DNA of 64,000 bases from Pholis gunnellus (GCA_910591455.2 OU342819.1:2760501-2824500); one strand, 5' to 3'; positions 1 to 13,545 are shown, counted from the first letter of the stretch. Translations and numbers: made by a program. The notes: generated from the sequence alone by a model not told the origin.

Positions 1-1383
<1,383 letters not shown>

Positions 1384-1637
1384 GTTGATGGTCAACAAAC
1401 AGCTTTTTTGGGGGCTCTGCTCGCCTGATTTATTACGTATTGTTCATGTATTCATAATTCTGTGATCTGGCCCCCGGCTGATATTAACTGAAAAAGCATT
1501 TTGGGTTTGTTTGGGCTGATCATGTGACCTCCCACCACTTACATGTCAGCGTGACAATGACGGACTGGAGCGAGTTCAGTGCCAGCAGAAGATTTAAATA
1601 GAAATGAAGAAGTCTTCACCCGCTCTTGTGTTGCTAG

Positions 1638-4600
1638 GCACCTGGGTTAACGAGGTCCGCCTCCAGCCCGGCGTCCAGTGGGAGCTCTCAGATGGCGACA
1701 CGCTGACCTTCGGGGGCCAGTCGGCTCCCAGGAGCCCCGAGTTCTACTTCCTCTTCCAGAAGGTCAAAGTTCGCCCGCTGGACTTTGACGCCATCACGAT
1801 TCCGAAGGTAATCTTTGTTCTTTGTGAGGACCCGTAGAGGAGAGAGAGTCGTCTCTGTGCTGCCTGATCCTGTGCAGCTTCACTACGCTTTATGATGAAG
1901 CTTCATAGACTGAAGCACATCACAAAGATACCGGAGGCCTGTGTTTTCACTCAAAGATTTATTGCTCAGATTCAACTTTTTTTTTTTTGTTTGGTTGTTC
2001 TCATAATTTTTAAAACGTGGTCAACATCAGATTCCAGAGGGAACTAGTCTCAGTCCTGAACTGACCCGAAGTAAAGACGGAGACCGCTGAAGTCTGCGTT
2101 AACGCTTTCATTTATTAGTCGATGTGCACTGGAAGCCAGCCAACTCGTCAGCAGCACATGGGGATGAGGAGGATGAGGAGGATAGTTCTGCCACTTGGTG
2201 TTCACACGGTTATGAAAACAGCCCTTCTGTCTGCATGTTTTGGGTTAAACATCCGGAACATTTAGAACAGAGTCGATGTCATTTCCTGTTTTCTGGTGCC
2301 TTAACAGGCAGCGACCCGCTATAATGTAATTCCATCCAGACGAAGTGGTTGGCCCTAAATCACATATTTGAAGAGATGAAAAAGCTAAAAGTACAGAAAT
2401 AGATTTGATGAGGCATCTTTAATAATTACCACTCATTATTTATTTAAACTTGAGGATCTTCTTCTGTTGTATGCAACTTGAATTTTCTGTTTCGTTTATT
2501 CCGATCTTCATGTTGATAGCGTTTAGTTTATTGGAGAATGCAAAGGGGCACACACCTCAATACCACAATATACAAATACACAATTGCAAACGTTTGAAAT
2601 TGCAAAACAATTAAAATCCAACACATAGATCCCCAAAATCTCATGAAATACTGAATTTCATGTGACAAAATTAACCACAAACGATGAGTTAGCGAGGTCG
2701 ATGCTTTTTGCTTCTAGTGCCGAATCTCCATAAACAGAATCTGCCTTATATGTAGACTCTGTAGGCAACGGGACATGGTTTTGGTCTGGGAAGGGTTCTG
2801 GTTTCCCTTTGTGGTCCGAGTTGTATTGACCAATCACGTTTGAGCAGGCTTGGGTTAAATGCAGGGGAACCGTCCGAGTGAAGAGCAAAAGAGGCGGAAC
2901 ACATCGGCCGAGATGCAATTCTGTGAACCCAACACGTATCTATTATTTAGTCCCGCCCTCTCATACTAGCTGGGACGTCAACCCCAGCTACTCTGTCACT
3001 GGAGCACTAAATGAGGGTTCACCTCACTCTATAAAAGTCTCTACTGCATAAAGTTGTAATTTATATACTTGTACCATGTCTCCTAGGCAGGCACCTTCTC
3101 CTCCGACCTACAGAACCGCATCAGAACCAACCTGGACCGCAAGGTGGCCGCCAACCTGGACCTGTCCAATATGTCCATCAACCGGGCCACCGTCATCCTC
3201 AACTCCATCGGCAGCCTGAGCAAGATGAAGGGCAGCGCCTGGACCTTCAAGAGGAGCCTCAGCCTCGGGGGGGCAGCCTCGGACCCCGGCTCCTCCTCCT
3301 CGCCTCCTCTGGCCGCGGGCTTGTCCTCCCTGCTGCCGCCCTCCACGCCTCCGCCGTTCTCCTCCGCGGCTTCGGCGCCCTCCGCCAAGTCCCTCCAGAC
3401 GACCTCCAGGAGCAGGAGGAAGTCGGCCCACACGGTGCTGCTCGAGGACGACAGCTCAGACGAGCCCAGGAGCCGAGGAGGTGAGGCTCCGCTCTACTCA
3501 GATGTACTGAGCGCATGTGGAAATGTGTTTTTTGACAGTTAATGAAGGTGTATATTGGATATTAGCTTTTATTCAGACTGGATTTAATGAACAGCATTCT
3601 GTGATATATAGATATATCACATATATATATCTCACAGGAAATTCATGCAAAAACGAAGCAAAAATCACTGAAGCAAAAATCTTAACAGCAGGAAAAGAGC
3701 AAATGGGTAAAAACATGATAACTAGCTGAGCATCGATTGTCATTTGGGTGTTCAGCTCCAGCAGGAGTCGTGGAGGACGGGCAGCGGTCCAGGGGGAAGA
3801 AGAGGCGGCGGCTCTACAAGTCTGAGTCGGAGAGTTTCGGCTCCCCGCCTCCTCTGCAGCCCAAGAGCCACGAGGACGTTCGGCGGCCGCTGGAGGCCAA
3901 GCCCTTCCCCGTCGGCATCAGGACCATCGGCAGCTTCCACGGCGCCATGACCAACAGCAGACTCAACCACCACCACCACCTCCAGGCGTCACTCGCCAAC
4001 GCTGCGGTCCACAAGCAGGAGGTGCAGGCGCTGCGCCGGGTCCAGACGGTGGTGCACAGCAACATCGCGGCTTTCCGCCAGCAGAAAGCGACACACTGCT
4101 CCCCGGCGGCGCAGAGGGGCCGGAGGAGGGCTCACAGCTCCCCGGTGTTCTCCCCTCTGGTGGTCGGAGGGGAGAACTACAGCCTGGCCTCGCCTTCGGT
4201 GAGGATCCGCACGGAGGAGAGGGGCCGGGTGCAGTTCAACCGGTTTCACCATCCTACCAGGTAAGACTGATGGAGGAGGTCTGTCCCTCTGACACCAACA
4301 CAGCTCCATTTATCTGTAGAATGTGTTCTTTTCCACTAGGAGTCACCAAAGTCATTTTCAAATCTTATGCCAAAGGAGCTTTTAAGGAAGTTTTCATGTT
4401 AAATCTATCTCTAAAAGATCGATTAATGTGAGTCATCCACTGGGGAAGCTTCATGGTGATATGAGCTGATATCTCTGTCACTAATCAGGTTAACTAACAG
4501 CTGATGACAGCAGTGTTTACTATAATCCAACTAAACACAAAGGAACACAAAGGGTCAGAGTTTGATCTGTGCAACATGTTAAAACACCCTTCAACAATCT

Positions 4601-4972
4601 TCCTCCCTCTCTTCTTCTTCTCCTCCTCGCAGTAAGCGCCGAGGCCGCCCCAGGAAACACCTGCCGCCCCCCCGGCCCTCCCTGCCCTGCCCGTCCTCCT
4701 CGTCCTCTTCCTCCACCTCCTCCGCCTCCTCGTCGTCGTCGTCGTCCTCTTCGTCCTCCTCAGAGGACGAAGAGGAGGAGGAGGAGGAGGCTGCGACAGG
4801 CGGGACGGTGGAGCCGTGCGCGGCGCCGCGCTGCCGGCTGCCCCAGCAGGACACGGTGCAGTGGATCCAGTGCGACGTGTGTGACGCCTGGTTCCACATA
4901 GACTGTCTGCACGTGGACCGCAAGAAGCTCCTGAGGGACCCCAACGCAGACTTCCACTGCGGATGTTGCTGA
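1638..4972 (+). CDS. tcf19: TCF19-like protein (FHA + AT-hook + PHD finger), exons 2-5, 5' partial
   Basis: Four exons fit in frame: 1638-1807, 3087-3480, 3765-4260 and 4633-4972, with intron phases 1 (incoming), 0, 1 and 2 and AG/GT borders throughout. They total 1400 bp, about 466 codons plus stop. Exon 2 encodes the end of an FHA domain (GTWVNEVRL, then LSDGDTLTFGG and EFYFLFQKVKV). Exon 3 has a Ser/Pro-rich linker; exon 4 is basic with a four-His run. Exon 5 opens with an AT-hook (KRRGRPRK), passes through Ser- and Glu-rich tracts, and ends with a PHD finger: Cys pairs in CAAPRC and CDVC, a HIDC, and a final CGC. This order matches TCF19, a chromatin reader known to bind methylated H3K4 and act in proliferation; function here is by homology. 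The visible part is already longer than mammalian TCF19 (~345 aa). The start codon and first FHA half are absent from the window. Confidence 0.88.
1808..3086 (+). other. Intron between FHA exon and Ser-rich exon of the tcf19-like gene
   Basis: This intron begins with GTAATC and ends with CCTAG at 3082-3086. A second AG four bases downstream (3090) would break the phase, so the upstream acceptor is preferred because it keeps phase 0. No repeat or other gene was recognised inside it. Confidence 0.7.
4640..4672 (+). other. tcf19: AT-hook coding segment of the tcf19-like gene
   Basis: The first codons after the last acceptor (AG at 4631-4632) read SKRRGRPRKH, which has the RGRP core of an AT-hook flanked by Lys/Arg. 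An AT-hook contacts the minor groove of A/T-rich DNA. Here it precedes the acidic tract and PHD finger in the same exon. The motif is seen directly; DNA binding is inferred. Confidence 0.7.
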
Positions 4973-5728
4973 CGTGACGATGAAATGAGACGCTTACCGC
5001 ATTTCCCCTTTTAAATGTTTATTTCCTTCAGCCGCACTCACCAGACCTTTCATCGAAGAAAATTTTATTCAAATTCACTTTTTTTTTTCTCCATCCTGGT
5101 CTTTCCAAGTTTGAGGAGTTCCATGGCTGAAACACGCGGTGAAATGTTTGTGAGCACCGAGGTGGTCGTTGACCAGCGTTCAGGTCCACTAATGAAGTGT
5201 CCCATCAGGCTGCCTCAGCAGCTTTAATGTAGTCATGTATGTCTATCATATGTGTGTATATATGTATATACACATACATTCAACTTTCCTAGACGTTCTC
5301 TAGTGCGGCCTCCTTCGGCGACCTTTTACGTGGCCTAAAGGAAAGTGGTGCTTGTGCTTTCCCGCCTCGCCGCAGATGAAACCTCCGTGAAACGTTTCGG
5401 AGCAGCAGCTGATGTTTTGGAGACTGTTGAGCTCCGGTAAAATGTGTCGGCAGACTCTCACTGTAGCTGCTGGTGAGAGGTGCTCGAGGGAGCGGGATCA
5501 TCAAATGTTTCAAGGCACTTGTGCAGAAGCAGCTGCTGGATGTTCTGTGCGTGCGGTGGTGGTGGTGCTGCTGCTGCTGCTGTGAGACGTCTGAGTGAGG
5601 CTGACGGTGCTGCTGCTCTGGGAGGGACTAGTTACCAGGGAGACGTCAAGAAATATCCGGCGGGGTGATCCCAAAGGACTTGTCTTCATGCTGATGAACT
5701 CTCAGGTCAAAGTGGACACCGATGTCCT

Positions 5729-5742
5729 CACACACACACATA

Positions 5743-5835
<93 letters not shown>
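5729..5835. repeat. (CA)n microsatellite with TACA interruptions at its start
   Basis: About 107 bp of CA units with two T interruptions in the first 25 bp, then a pure run. It lies about 750 bp after the tcf19-like stop codon and may be in the 3' UTR. Confidence 0.97.
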
Positions 5836-5838
<3 letters not shown>

Positions 5839-6157
5839 TTCGCTCAGGTGCTGCTCAAAGTGTGGAACTCCGGATTCTTCTCTGAAGCACCTTTTTCCAT
5901 TATTAAAATGTCTGACTCTGCTCACCTGGACGAAAACTGTTAGAACAGCATTTGGGAGCAGTTCAGCCCGTGTGTAGCCTGAGTGATGTTCTGACTGAGC
6001 GAACAGATAAATGGTCGTGTTGAAGATGTAGTTTGTCTCTGCTGGCGTCGTGTATAAAGGGTGTTGACTCATTTTTACTTCGATCACACCACTATGCGTG
6101 TTTCTTTGTTTTGTTTTCCAAAGTGGGGAGAAAATGTAGAAAAGTTGATTCTTGAGC

Positions 6158-6163
6158 AATAAA
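6158..6163 (+). terminator. Candidate polyadenylation signal AATAAA
   Basis: This is the first canonical hexamer I found downstream of the tcf19-like stop codon on the same strand, after the CA array at 5729-5835. Use of the site cannot be shown from sequence; 6840-6845 and 7977-7982 are alternatives. Confidence 0.35.
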
Positions 6164-8745
6164 ATAAGAAACAAAGTCTTAATAACCTCTTTAATAATAC
6201 ATATATTTTTTAAAAGTTGTAGTAGCAGAATTAAGACTAATGGTTGGTTACAGCCCGATGACACAGTGGCTCATTATTAAATCAAATCCCCCAAAAAAGT
6301 GTTCCGTGACCTTAATACATGTCGTGTTGTGTCAAAAGGTTCCAGCTTCACTTGAACTTGTGAGGTTTTGACAGAAACAGGTTGTTAACCCTTTGAGGTT
6401 TCACCGCCTCACTGCAGTAATACAATAACCTGATTACTCAAATGTAAAAGGAAAAAAAAGTTGTTTTGCTTGTTTCATCACCATAAAAAGTGTTGCATAC
6501 TGTGTTTTGTCTCCGGTTTTTGAGCTTTGACGATATTTAAATGCCCGTTTGTCTCCAGAGCGTCCACACAGGAGTCAGACCGTGGCGTCATGTTGCTGTT
6601 GGAGCTCCTCGTTGAGTGGAGAAAAAAAGGATGTTTGTCCCTAAACTGCAGAGTGACCTGTGAAACGCGGCGGAGACCGATACGGTTTAATGGACATGTA
6701 GGGAGAGCTGCAAGTGATGACAAACTCTGAGGCAGAGAAGAGAGTGAAACCTGCGTGATGGAGAAAACGTCCACTGACGACATTCTGAATAACAAAGTTC
6801 AGAACGATCTTGCTAAATGTTCGACCGTGTCCTCGACAAAATAAAGTCTTCGTTGACTAAGAAACTCGGTTTTTACAAAGTCACAAAATCACAACTTTAA
6901 ATGTTCCGTTTACCAGAGAAATTTCTGTTTTTTGGAAGAAATGTCATTCAGCATAAAACAAAAGAAACCTGAGTGGACTGGGAGCGTGCAGCCGTAGTCG
7001 TGACCCTGAAAGATCTTTGAGAGAACTGAGCTCCGCTCTCTGGACTCAACACATCAACCTGTGACATCGCTTTTCAACTCTCGCTCAGGTTCCCACTGTC
7101 ATGAAGTCACATGCACGATAACAAGCAGAAAGAGAAGGCTCCTCCCTCAATACTGGACCAGTCTGAACACCATGTCCCCATCGGTCCCTTAGAGACCAGA
7201 ACCTAAGGTCTAATGAGGTCCAAAGCTCTTTAAGACCAACCTGAGCCGATCGGCTGAAACAACTATTGGTGATCATCAATCATTTATCAAGTTACATTTT
7301 TTTTTTTTTAAGACAGAAAAATGCAGGTTAGAGCTTCTCGAACTGAAGAATTTTCAGTTTTTTCTCTTTAATATCTCTTTAGATTTAATATCTTTGTCGA
7401 TGAAAAACGAGCGATTTGAAGATGGCACATCTGGCTGTGGGTCATTTTAATAAGCTGTTTTTTTCACATCTGTCTGACATTTAATAGACTTCATGTGTTG
7501 GCCACATACGGGCTGATATTCGATGAAGCCGTTCAGATTTACAAACATCTTTTTGCAGAGCTGCTCCGTTTTTCCTTTTGCATCGCCTCAAAGACAAACC
7601 GCCTTCATGTTCCATCTGCCAAGGCTTGTGCCGGGTCCAATCGAGTGTCCGCTGGATACTTTTGGATCATCCGCTGTTTGTTTCAGTATTTCACTCGTGC
7701 CAGCTGCTAAGCGTGCAGCACTCTTTACCGTTCAAATCCCTAAACACAGGACTGTTGAGGTGGAAGCAACCGGAGACTTGAGTTCAGGAACAGAGTTAAT
7801 CAAAGAAGCGTTAGTTTGGTAAATCGGAGCACGTTTCTCTCACACGCTGCCTTCACTTTAATCATCTCACTGAGATGCTGCAACACTTTGTGTGTTTGAT
7901 GGGGTTGAACAGAATTAAAACCTTTTGTCATCATTCTCTGAGATGCCATCAGTATCGGAGTTGTTGTCGGGGAAGAAATAAAGAATCTTCCAAAAAAAAA
8001 TGGATCTTCATATTGTCTGCTTTATCTTCACAGAGGCTGTGAACTAAAACACATTTCATTTATTTCACATTCTTCTGGAGCATGCAGCTCGAGTCGTGAT
8101 TGATGAAACGTTGATATTAGAAATTTACATTTTGTTTTTTCCTCCAGCCTTTTGTGTCGCCCTTTAAGAGAGAGAGAGAGAGAAACCTTGTGTGATCCCA
8201 GACAGAGATGGGATCTCTCTAGATATTATTGTCTTTGCAGTGATCACAGGAGTGTGAGAGTCTACACGCTAAGGGAACGGCCTCATAATTGAAGCTTCAT
8301 TATCTCACATTCAGAATGGATTTGTCTTATCTGGGCTCTCTATGCGTGAAGTCACGTTTACTCCCAGAATGACAGCGTTCCTGCTTTCAGTGAGGCCTCC
8401 ACACACAAACCTGTCGACAGCTGACGCTGTGAGAGGAGGACGCTCGGTTATAACCGCGTGCTGTGACTTTGTGACGAAGACGCATCATATGTAAAGAAAA
8501 GATTCTCCTTAGCGGTGAAAAGATTTCACTGAGTGGTTCCTCCCCAATGTATGGGACAGTTTAGTGACTCGGTTTGACTTAAGGGTTCAATGTGTGAGTT
8601 TAAAACATTCAAAAAGTGAATCAACATTATCAACTATCAATTGTCTGTGTGTTGTGTTGCGGAGGTGACTGAATTGAGCATGCTAACCAGCTAGCCCGGC
8701 CCGTCCTGTCTTGTAATACCACTGGTGCCTGGTGAGGCGATAGTG

Positions 8746-9126
8746 CAGGGGTGGCCAACCCGCGGCTCGCGAGCCGCATGCGGCTCTTTGCCCGGTTTCA
8801 TGCGGCTCTTACGTTCATATCGAAGTTTGTATTTGTGTTTTTTTAATGTTCGTGTTCGCTTCGCTTGAGTTAAATACGGTATTTTCGTCAAACGCGCATG
8901 TGCGGCCACAGATTACGTTCCTCGTCGACCCATTTAACGCCGAGACGGACTGTTTGAAAGCCCCGCTTTAAGTAAAAATGTAAAAGTCGGACAATTTACA
9001 AATATCCGTTGTATCGCGCAAGGCGGAGCTCCTCCCCGATCCGCACGCGCCGCGCACACCTCCACCAGCGTATGTGACAGCAGCAGCAGCAGCCACCCTC
9101 CCCGCCGACGAAGAAGGAGCAGCAGC

Positions 9127-9158
<32 letters not shown>

Positions 9159-9466
9159 CCGCCGACAACCGGCCCTTTGGGGGCAACCATGATGCTGATG
9201 TGGCCCCAGAGCGACAATGAGTTTGACACCCCTGGTGTACACAATGTTCATTGTTGAAAATGACTGGCCTGTGGTCTTAGGAGTCAATTTCTGTCATTAT
9301 CATATTGGTGTGTGACATTTACAATAAATCTGGCTGAGCAAAGGTATGTGTGTGTGTGAGGAAGGGATAGGGTGATGTTCATGTGTGCCCATGTGTATGA
9401 TGTGGCTCTTTGCGGTAACACAGTAAAAAATGTGGCTCTTGGTCTCTGACTGGTTGGCCACCCCTG
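8746..9466. mobile_element. Non-autonomous hAT (Charlie-like) transposon, 721 bp, with perfect 8-bp TSD
   Basis: The element starts with CAGGGGTGGCCAACC and ends with its exact reverse complement, a 15-bp perfect terminal inverted repeat. It is bounded by the identical 8-bp duplication CGATAGTG at 8738-8745 and 9467-9474, the hallmark of hAT transposition. The CAGGGGTGGCC terminus is typical of Charlie-type hAT families of vertebrates. Near the left end is a palindromic CGCGGCTCGCGAGCCGC block, and the subterminal TGCGGCTCTT motif recurs. Inside there is a run of about 31 C at 9128-9158. No transposase reading frame is present, so it must have moved using another copy's enzyme. Confidence 0.93.
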
Positions 9467-9576
9467 CGATAGTGAGTCACTGTAGAGGGCTTGTCGATCA
9501 CGTTGAAGGTACGGAGCGCGTGTACGTTTTAAAAGTGTATTTATTGGATTAAATCCACAGTTCGTCCTACCCAACG

Positions 9577-9822
9577 CCAGGAGACTATACTTCGCCGGGA
9601 GTTAGGCGGGAAGTTAGCGGTTAGCTGAAGCAACTTTCATTCAGCCAGCGCAAACCCCAGCAGCAGGGCTCCGATCCACGGGGGACCACCCCCCAATCCA
9701 AGCTGGATCCCCACAGGTTAGACCCCCCCAGCCCGCCGTGACTCCCTGAGGTTTGCGCCGGCTGAAGGTCCGTCTCCCGGAGTCGCCGACCGCTGTTCTG
9801 CTGGCGAAGTATAGTCTCCTGG
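9577..9822. repeat. Imperfect fold-back (inverted) repeat, ~245 bp
   Basis: A 20-bp arm at 9577-9596 is the exact reverse complement of 9803-9822, with core GGCGAAGTATAGTCTCC. Inner segments also pair partly: TTCAGCCAGCGCAAAC near 9641 with a near complement around 9750. The hAT element described above inserted just to the left. This may be the end of an older DNA transposon. No coding potential was recognised. Confidence 0.6.
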
Positions 9823-10383
9823 TGGCGAGGAGGATAAAACCAAAATAATAAAGTTGTTTTCTTGTTTCTGCCGCTTTGGATTAAATCTATTATGTATGTA
9901 ATCAACCATAAAACGTACAGGCACTTATTGACATCTAATATCAAATATCCCTGGTTACTCAAAAAAAACTAGACTAAAATTCATCCATATTTGTTCTATT
10001 TTTTTGTGATTTATTTGTATATTTCTTCCATACAGTTTATTTAGCTGTTCTTGATTTTTTTTTTAATTTGTTTCTAATTTTGTGATATTTAGACATTGTC
10101 TCTGGGAAGCTCCCAGCTTGAAAAGTGCTATTCAAATAAGATCAAGACAATTATATATGCTAATGAGAGACACTGAGGCAGTTGACTGGCAGAAGTACAA
10201 ACATGCAGTTAACTGTTGTTTGTCTTAAAATGTACAACATGTTAAGAGACTCTTGGGTGTATTTTGGATTGTGCTGGTGTTGGATGAATGAATGGATGAT
10301 GGAGATTTTTAGTGTCTGCCTTTTTATTCTTCTCCAGAGTTGGAAAAGATGCAGTGTCTCATTTTAGAGCAATATAAGAGCAT

Positions 10384-10483
<100 letters not shown>

Positions 10484-10860
10484 ACAGAGGTTATGAAATC
10501 AACAGATACATCATGCAGCACATTTGTCGCTTACGACTCCAGGACATTACAGTGTGATTCACCAGTGGGAAGGTACGGAGGAGACGGAGAGATTATGGAG
10601 CTGAAATGCCCGCTGCCTTGACCTGCAGAAGGTGGAGGGAGACAATTACATTTGTCCAAACTGTTTCCATAGTAACATTCCTCTCTCTCTCTCTATCTCT
10701 TTTTATTTTATTTGTACATTTATTTACTATTTATTTTTTGTTGGGGGGGCCCAACTGCAAGACCGGAGCTCCAACCTGTAATAACAGCCGCCACCATCTT
10801 TCCCCCAATGATGCATGAGAGAGAGAGGGAGAGAAGCTGGTTCTGACACTTGAAACTGAA

Positions 10861-10912
10861 GGAGAGAGAGAGAGAGAGAGTGGAGTGTGTGTGTGTGTGT
10901 GTGTGTGTGTAG
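10861..10912. repeat. Compound (GA)n-(GT)n microsatellite
   Basis: About ten GA units to 10880 are followed by a short TGGAG link and about eleven GT units. A further CA-rich stretch lies at 10940-10958. Confidence 0.9.
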
Positions 10913-11080
10913 GTGTGTGTCCTGTATCTGTAACCCATCTCACACACCTACACACACACCAGTTGCACGTGAGGGCGTTTCCATCTTGTCTCCATGCTGG
11001 TAAAAGGGAGAGAGGTCACATCGAGATGAAAGCACAGGGCTGAACTGCCAACACTCCTCATCCAGCAGCTCTCTGGCCCG

Positions 11081-11081
<1 letters not shown>

Positions 11082-11173
<92 letters not shown>
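11082..11173. repeat. (CA)n microsatellite, ~92 bp
   Basis: A pure run of CA units lying about 170 bp after the compound GA/GT repeat. Confidence 0.97.
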
Positions 11174-11175
<2 letters not shown>

Positions 11176-12240
11176 GTCATTTTCCCTCTATCTGTCATCA
11201 GTGCTCTGCAGCAGCTAGCCGGCGGTCCTGAATCCAGGCTGCGTGTAATGTGGGAGATCTGAGAACATGCCGTTACACTGATGGCAGAGAGCTCCATCAG
11301 TGTTCTGGATAGCAATGATTCCCTCAGAGTTTGGGAATTGGTGCACTTTTCTCCAGATATCCATCAAAGTTAAATAGAAGTGTAAAAAAATACAAAATAT
11401 TCCATTAGTAATAATAAGAGAAGACACCAACAATCCAAATGTAGCATTTTGGGTCATTTCTTTACCTCGTAAAATACTTTGTGATTAATATTCATGGGAG
11501 TGGTGTAGTTCCTAACGTTAGCTTTTTACTTCGACTGATTGCATTCACGCTATATGAATCATAAAAGTAGTGTTTGTTTGTGAAGATTATCTTGCTGAAC
11601 AAAACCTGTAAGTATTTGTTGGCCACAGAGATGATTTTCTGCAATAATTCAAAACCCAATGAATGTGATGCTCACATTCCGGGGTTGGCCTAAAATACAC
11701 CATCACTGCAGCGCTCTCTTTTATAATAGTTTTAAAGTTTGGTGCGACATTATTGGAAGTGAAACCGTGATTTAAATGGGTTTAAAACCAAATCCTTGTT
11801 GGTGCAACCCACACTGAATCTCTAACACGCTGCAAAAATGCTGCATCCAATGCAACTCAGTTGCATCTTTCATCAAAACCCGTTTGCATGTGTTAATCAG
11901 GGATGTTCGCACCGAGCAAAGGCACAAAGAGGGTGCAGTCCTCTTGGCTCGTGAGTATTGATAAGAATCAGCCTCTTTTCCATGTCGGCCTGTAGTTGTT
12001 GTTTCCTCGCGGCCCAGCGGGGGGCAGTGTCGGCCTGACGCACAGAGGACGAACACGGGGAGCCACTCCCTGCACATCACACCCAGAACGGAGATCAGAT
12101 CATGCGTTCCCATTATTATCCCTCAATTAACGCAGGGTTTGTTATTTTGAATTGTGAGCAGGGGCGGTGGTTGTATCTGAGTGGGTTTAATGGAGCACAG
12201 AGCTCAACCTACTGACAGGTTCTCTTTGTCACCTGTATGT
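11174..12240. other. No gene recognised
   Basis: Both strands lack a supported coding exon. The only notable word is CCCAGCGGGGGGCAGTG at 12012-12028, a near match to a CTCF core. The rest is ordinary single-copy-looking sequence. Confidence 0.4.
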
Positions 12241-12356
12241 TTTCATAGTTTTGTATCCGTGTGTGTGTGTGTGTGCGTCCCTGTTTGCCTCCGTCCTCTC
12301 CTGCGTTTGGCAAAGACGTGCTGTCTCCTTTTGACCGTGCAAAGTTGAATCGTTGT

Positions 12357-12358
<2 letters not shown>

Positions 12359-12398
<40 letters not shown>
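12359..12398. repeat. (GT)n microsatellite within a 300-bp GT-rich zone
   Basis: A 20-unit GT run with further short GT runs at about 12259-12276, 12433-12449 and 12542-12562. Long T-H-T-H or V-C-V-C open frames over this zone are repeat artefacts. Confidence 0.95.
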
Positions 12399-12401
<3 letters not shown>

Positions 12402-12619
12402 CATATATCTGCATCGACTTTGTCTGAATGTCTGTGTGTGTGTGTGTTTGTGTGCACACCACTCAAGAGCAATGAGGCATGTTTGTGTGTGCGCGCTGAG
12501 GGTGAATTTCTGGACCGTGCACACGCGACTGTGGGAGATGTTTGTGTGTGTGTGTGTGTGTGTTGTCTCCGCTGGCTGAGCCCTAGCAGAGGAGCAGCTG
12601 CCGATCCGTCCCCAATAGC

Positions 12620-13480
12620 CTCTCACATTTTGCTCTCCTCTCCTCTGCTCCCTTCCCGTCTCCTCTCATCGTCTCTCCTTGCATTGCCTCCTCTCCCCTC
12701 TCTTTGCCTCTCCTCTTCTCTCTTTCCTCTCCTCCTAGCCCCTCTCTTGTCACCTCTCCTCCTAGCTCCTCGTTTTCCTTCGCCGCAAAGATCGCCTTTG
12801 AGAAAAGATGACAATAGAGGGAGTACAAATAATCTCTTTGTCTTAATCTTTCCTCTCCTCTCCTTGTTTGTTTACCCTCTCCTCTCTTCCCCTTTTGTCT
12901 CATTCAGTCTACACTCATCAGTTCAGTTCAATTCAACATACAAATACTAAAATCAACAAAACAATAACAATAAGAAATCTCCTTGTTTTCCCTCTCCTCC
13001 CTTTTCATCTCATTATTTTTTCTCCATTCTTGTCATCTCCTCTCCGTTTCCTCTCTCCTCCTCACCGCACCTCTCCTTTTGCCTCGTCTCTTCTCATCTC
13101 ATTGTCTCCTCTCTTCTTTTCTCCTCTCCTCTCCTTCTTCCCCTCTCTTGTTTCCCCATCTTCTCTTTTCATCTCCTCTCCATTTCCTCTCTCCTCCTCT
13201 CCTTTTGCCTTTTCTTATCTCCTTGTCTCCTCTCTTCTTCTCACCTCCTTTTCCCCTTCTCCCCTTCCTCTCTTCTCCTTTCATCTTCCCTTTTCCTCTC
13301 CTCCTCCCATTTATTACATTTAGAGATTTTCTCTCCTACACTGTGCCTTTTTGTTCACCTTTTCTATTCCCCTTTACCTTCCTCGCTCCAAAATTCGATC
13401 AATGACATTCTTATTTCTCTCTTACCCCCCCTCCCTCCTGTTTTTCCCTCCATCTCTCACTCTTTTTCTCCTCCAGTTCA
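12620..13480 (+). repeat. Homopyrimidine tract, degenerate CTCCT/CTCTCC low-complexity repeat, ~0.85 kb
   Basis: The + strand is overwhelmingly C and T for most of about 850 bases, built from variants of CTCCTCTCC, CTTGTCTC and TTTTCCTCTC. Two purine-containing breaks lie near 12800-12850 and 12905-12980. It gives long Ser/Leu/Pro-rich frames on + and Glu/Arg/Gly-rich frames on -, none credible as proteins. Mirror-like polypurine-polypyrimidine DNA of this length can form triplex (H-DNA). Confidence 0.9.
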
Positions 13481-13545
13481 CAGGAAATGAGATTCTGGCT
13501 TAGTAGCTTATTTCCACCTGTCCCCAGTTTGACCTTTGCATGTCT

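Larger units (their letters stand above)
4973..8690. other. 3' flank / possible 3' UTR of the tcf19-like gene and intergenic DNA
   Basis: No second gene is visible. AATAAA hexamers sit at 6158-6163, 6840-6845 and 7977-7982; any of them could end the tcf19-like transcript, the first giving a 3' UTR of about 1.2 kb. The open frames here lack codon bias, splice context or family motifs. A short (GA)n lies near 8168-8182. Confidence 0.5.

Noticed and set aside
3083..3516. Minus-strand frames over the tcf19-like Ser-rich exon
   Set aside because: They overlap a well-supported + exon with matched splice phases; G/C-rich composition removes stops on both strands.
4591..4944. 117-codon Glu/Asp/Ser-rich minus frame over the last tcf19-like exon
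   Set aside because: It is the shadow of the Ser-rich and acidic codon runs of the PHD-containing exon.
12868..13405. Ser/Leu/Pro-rich frames of 140-150 codons
   Set aside because: They come from the homopyrimidine tract; periodic low-complexity with no domain or splice context.
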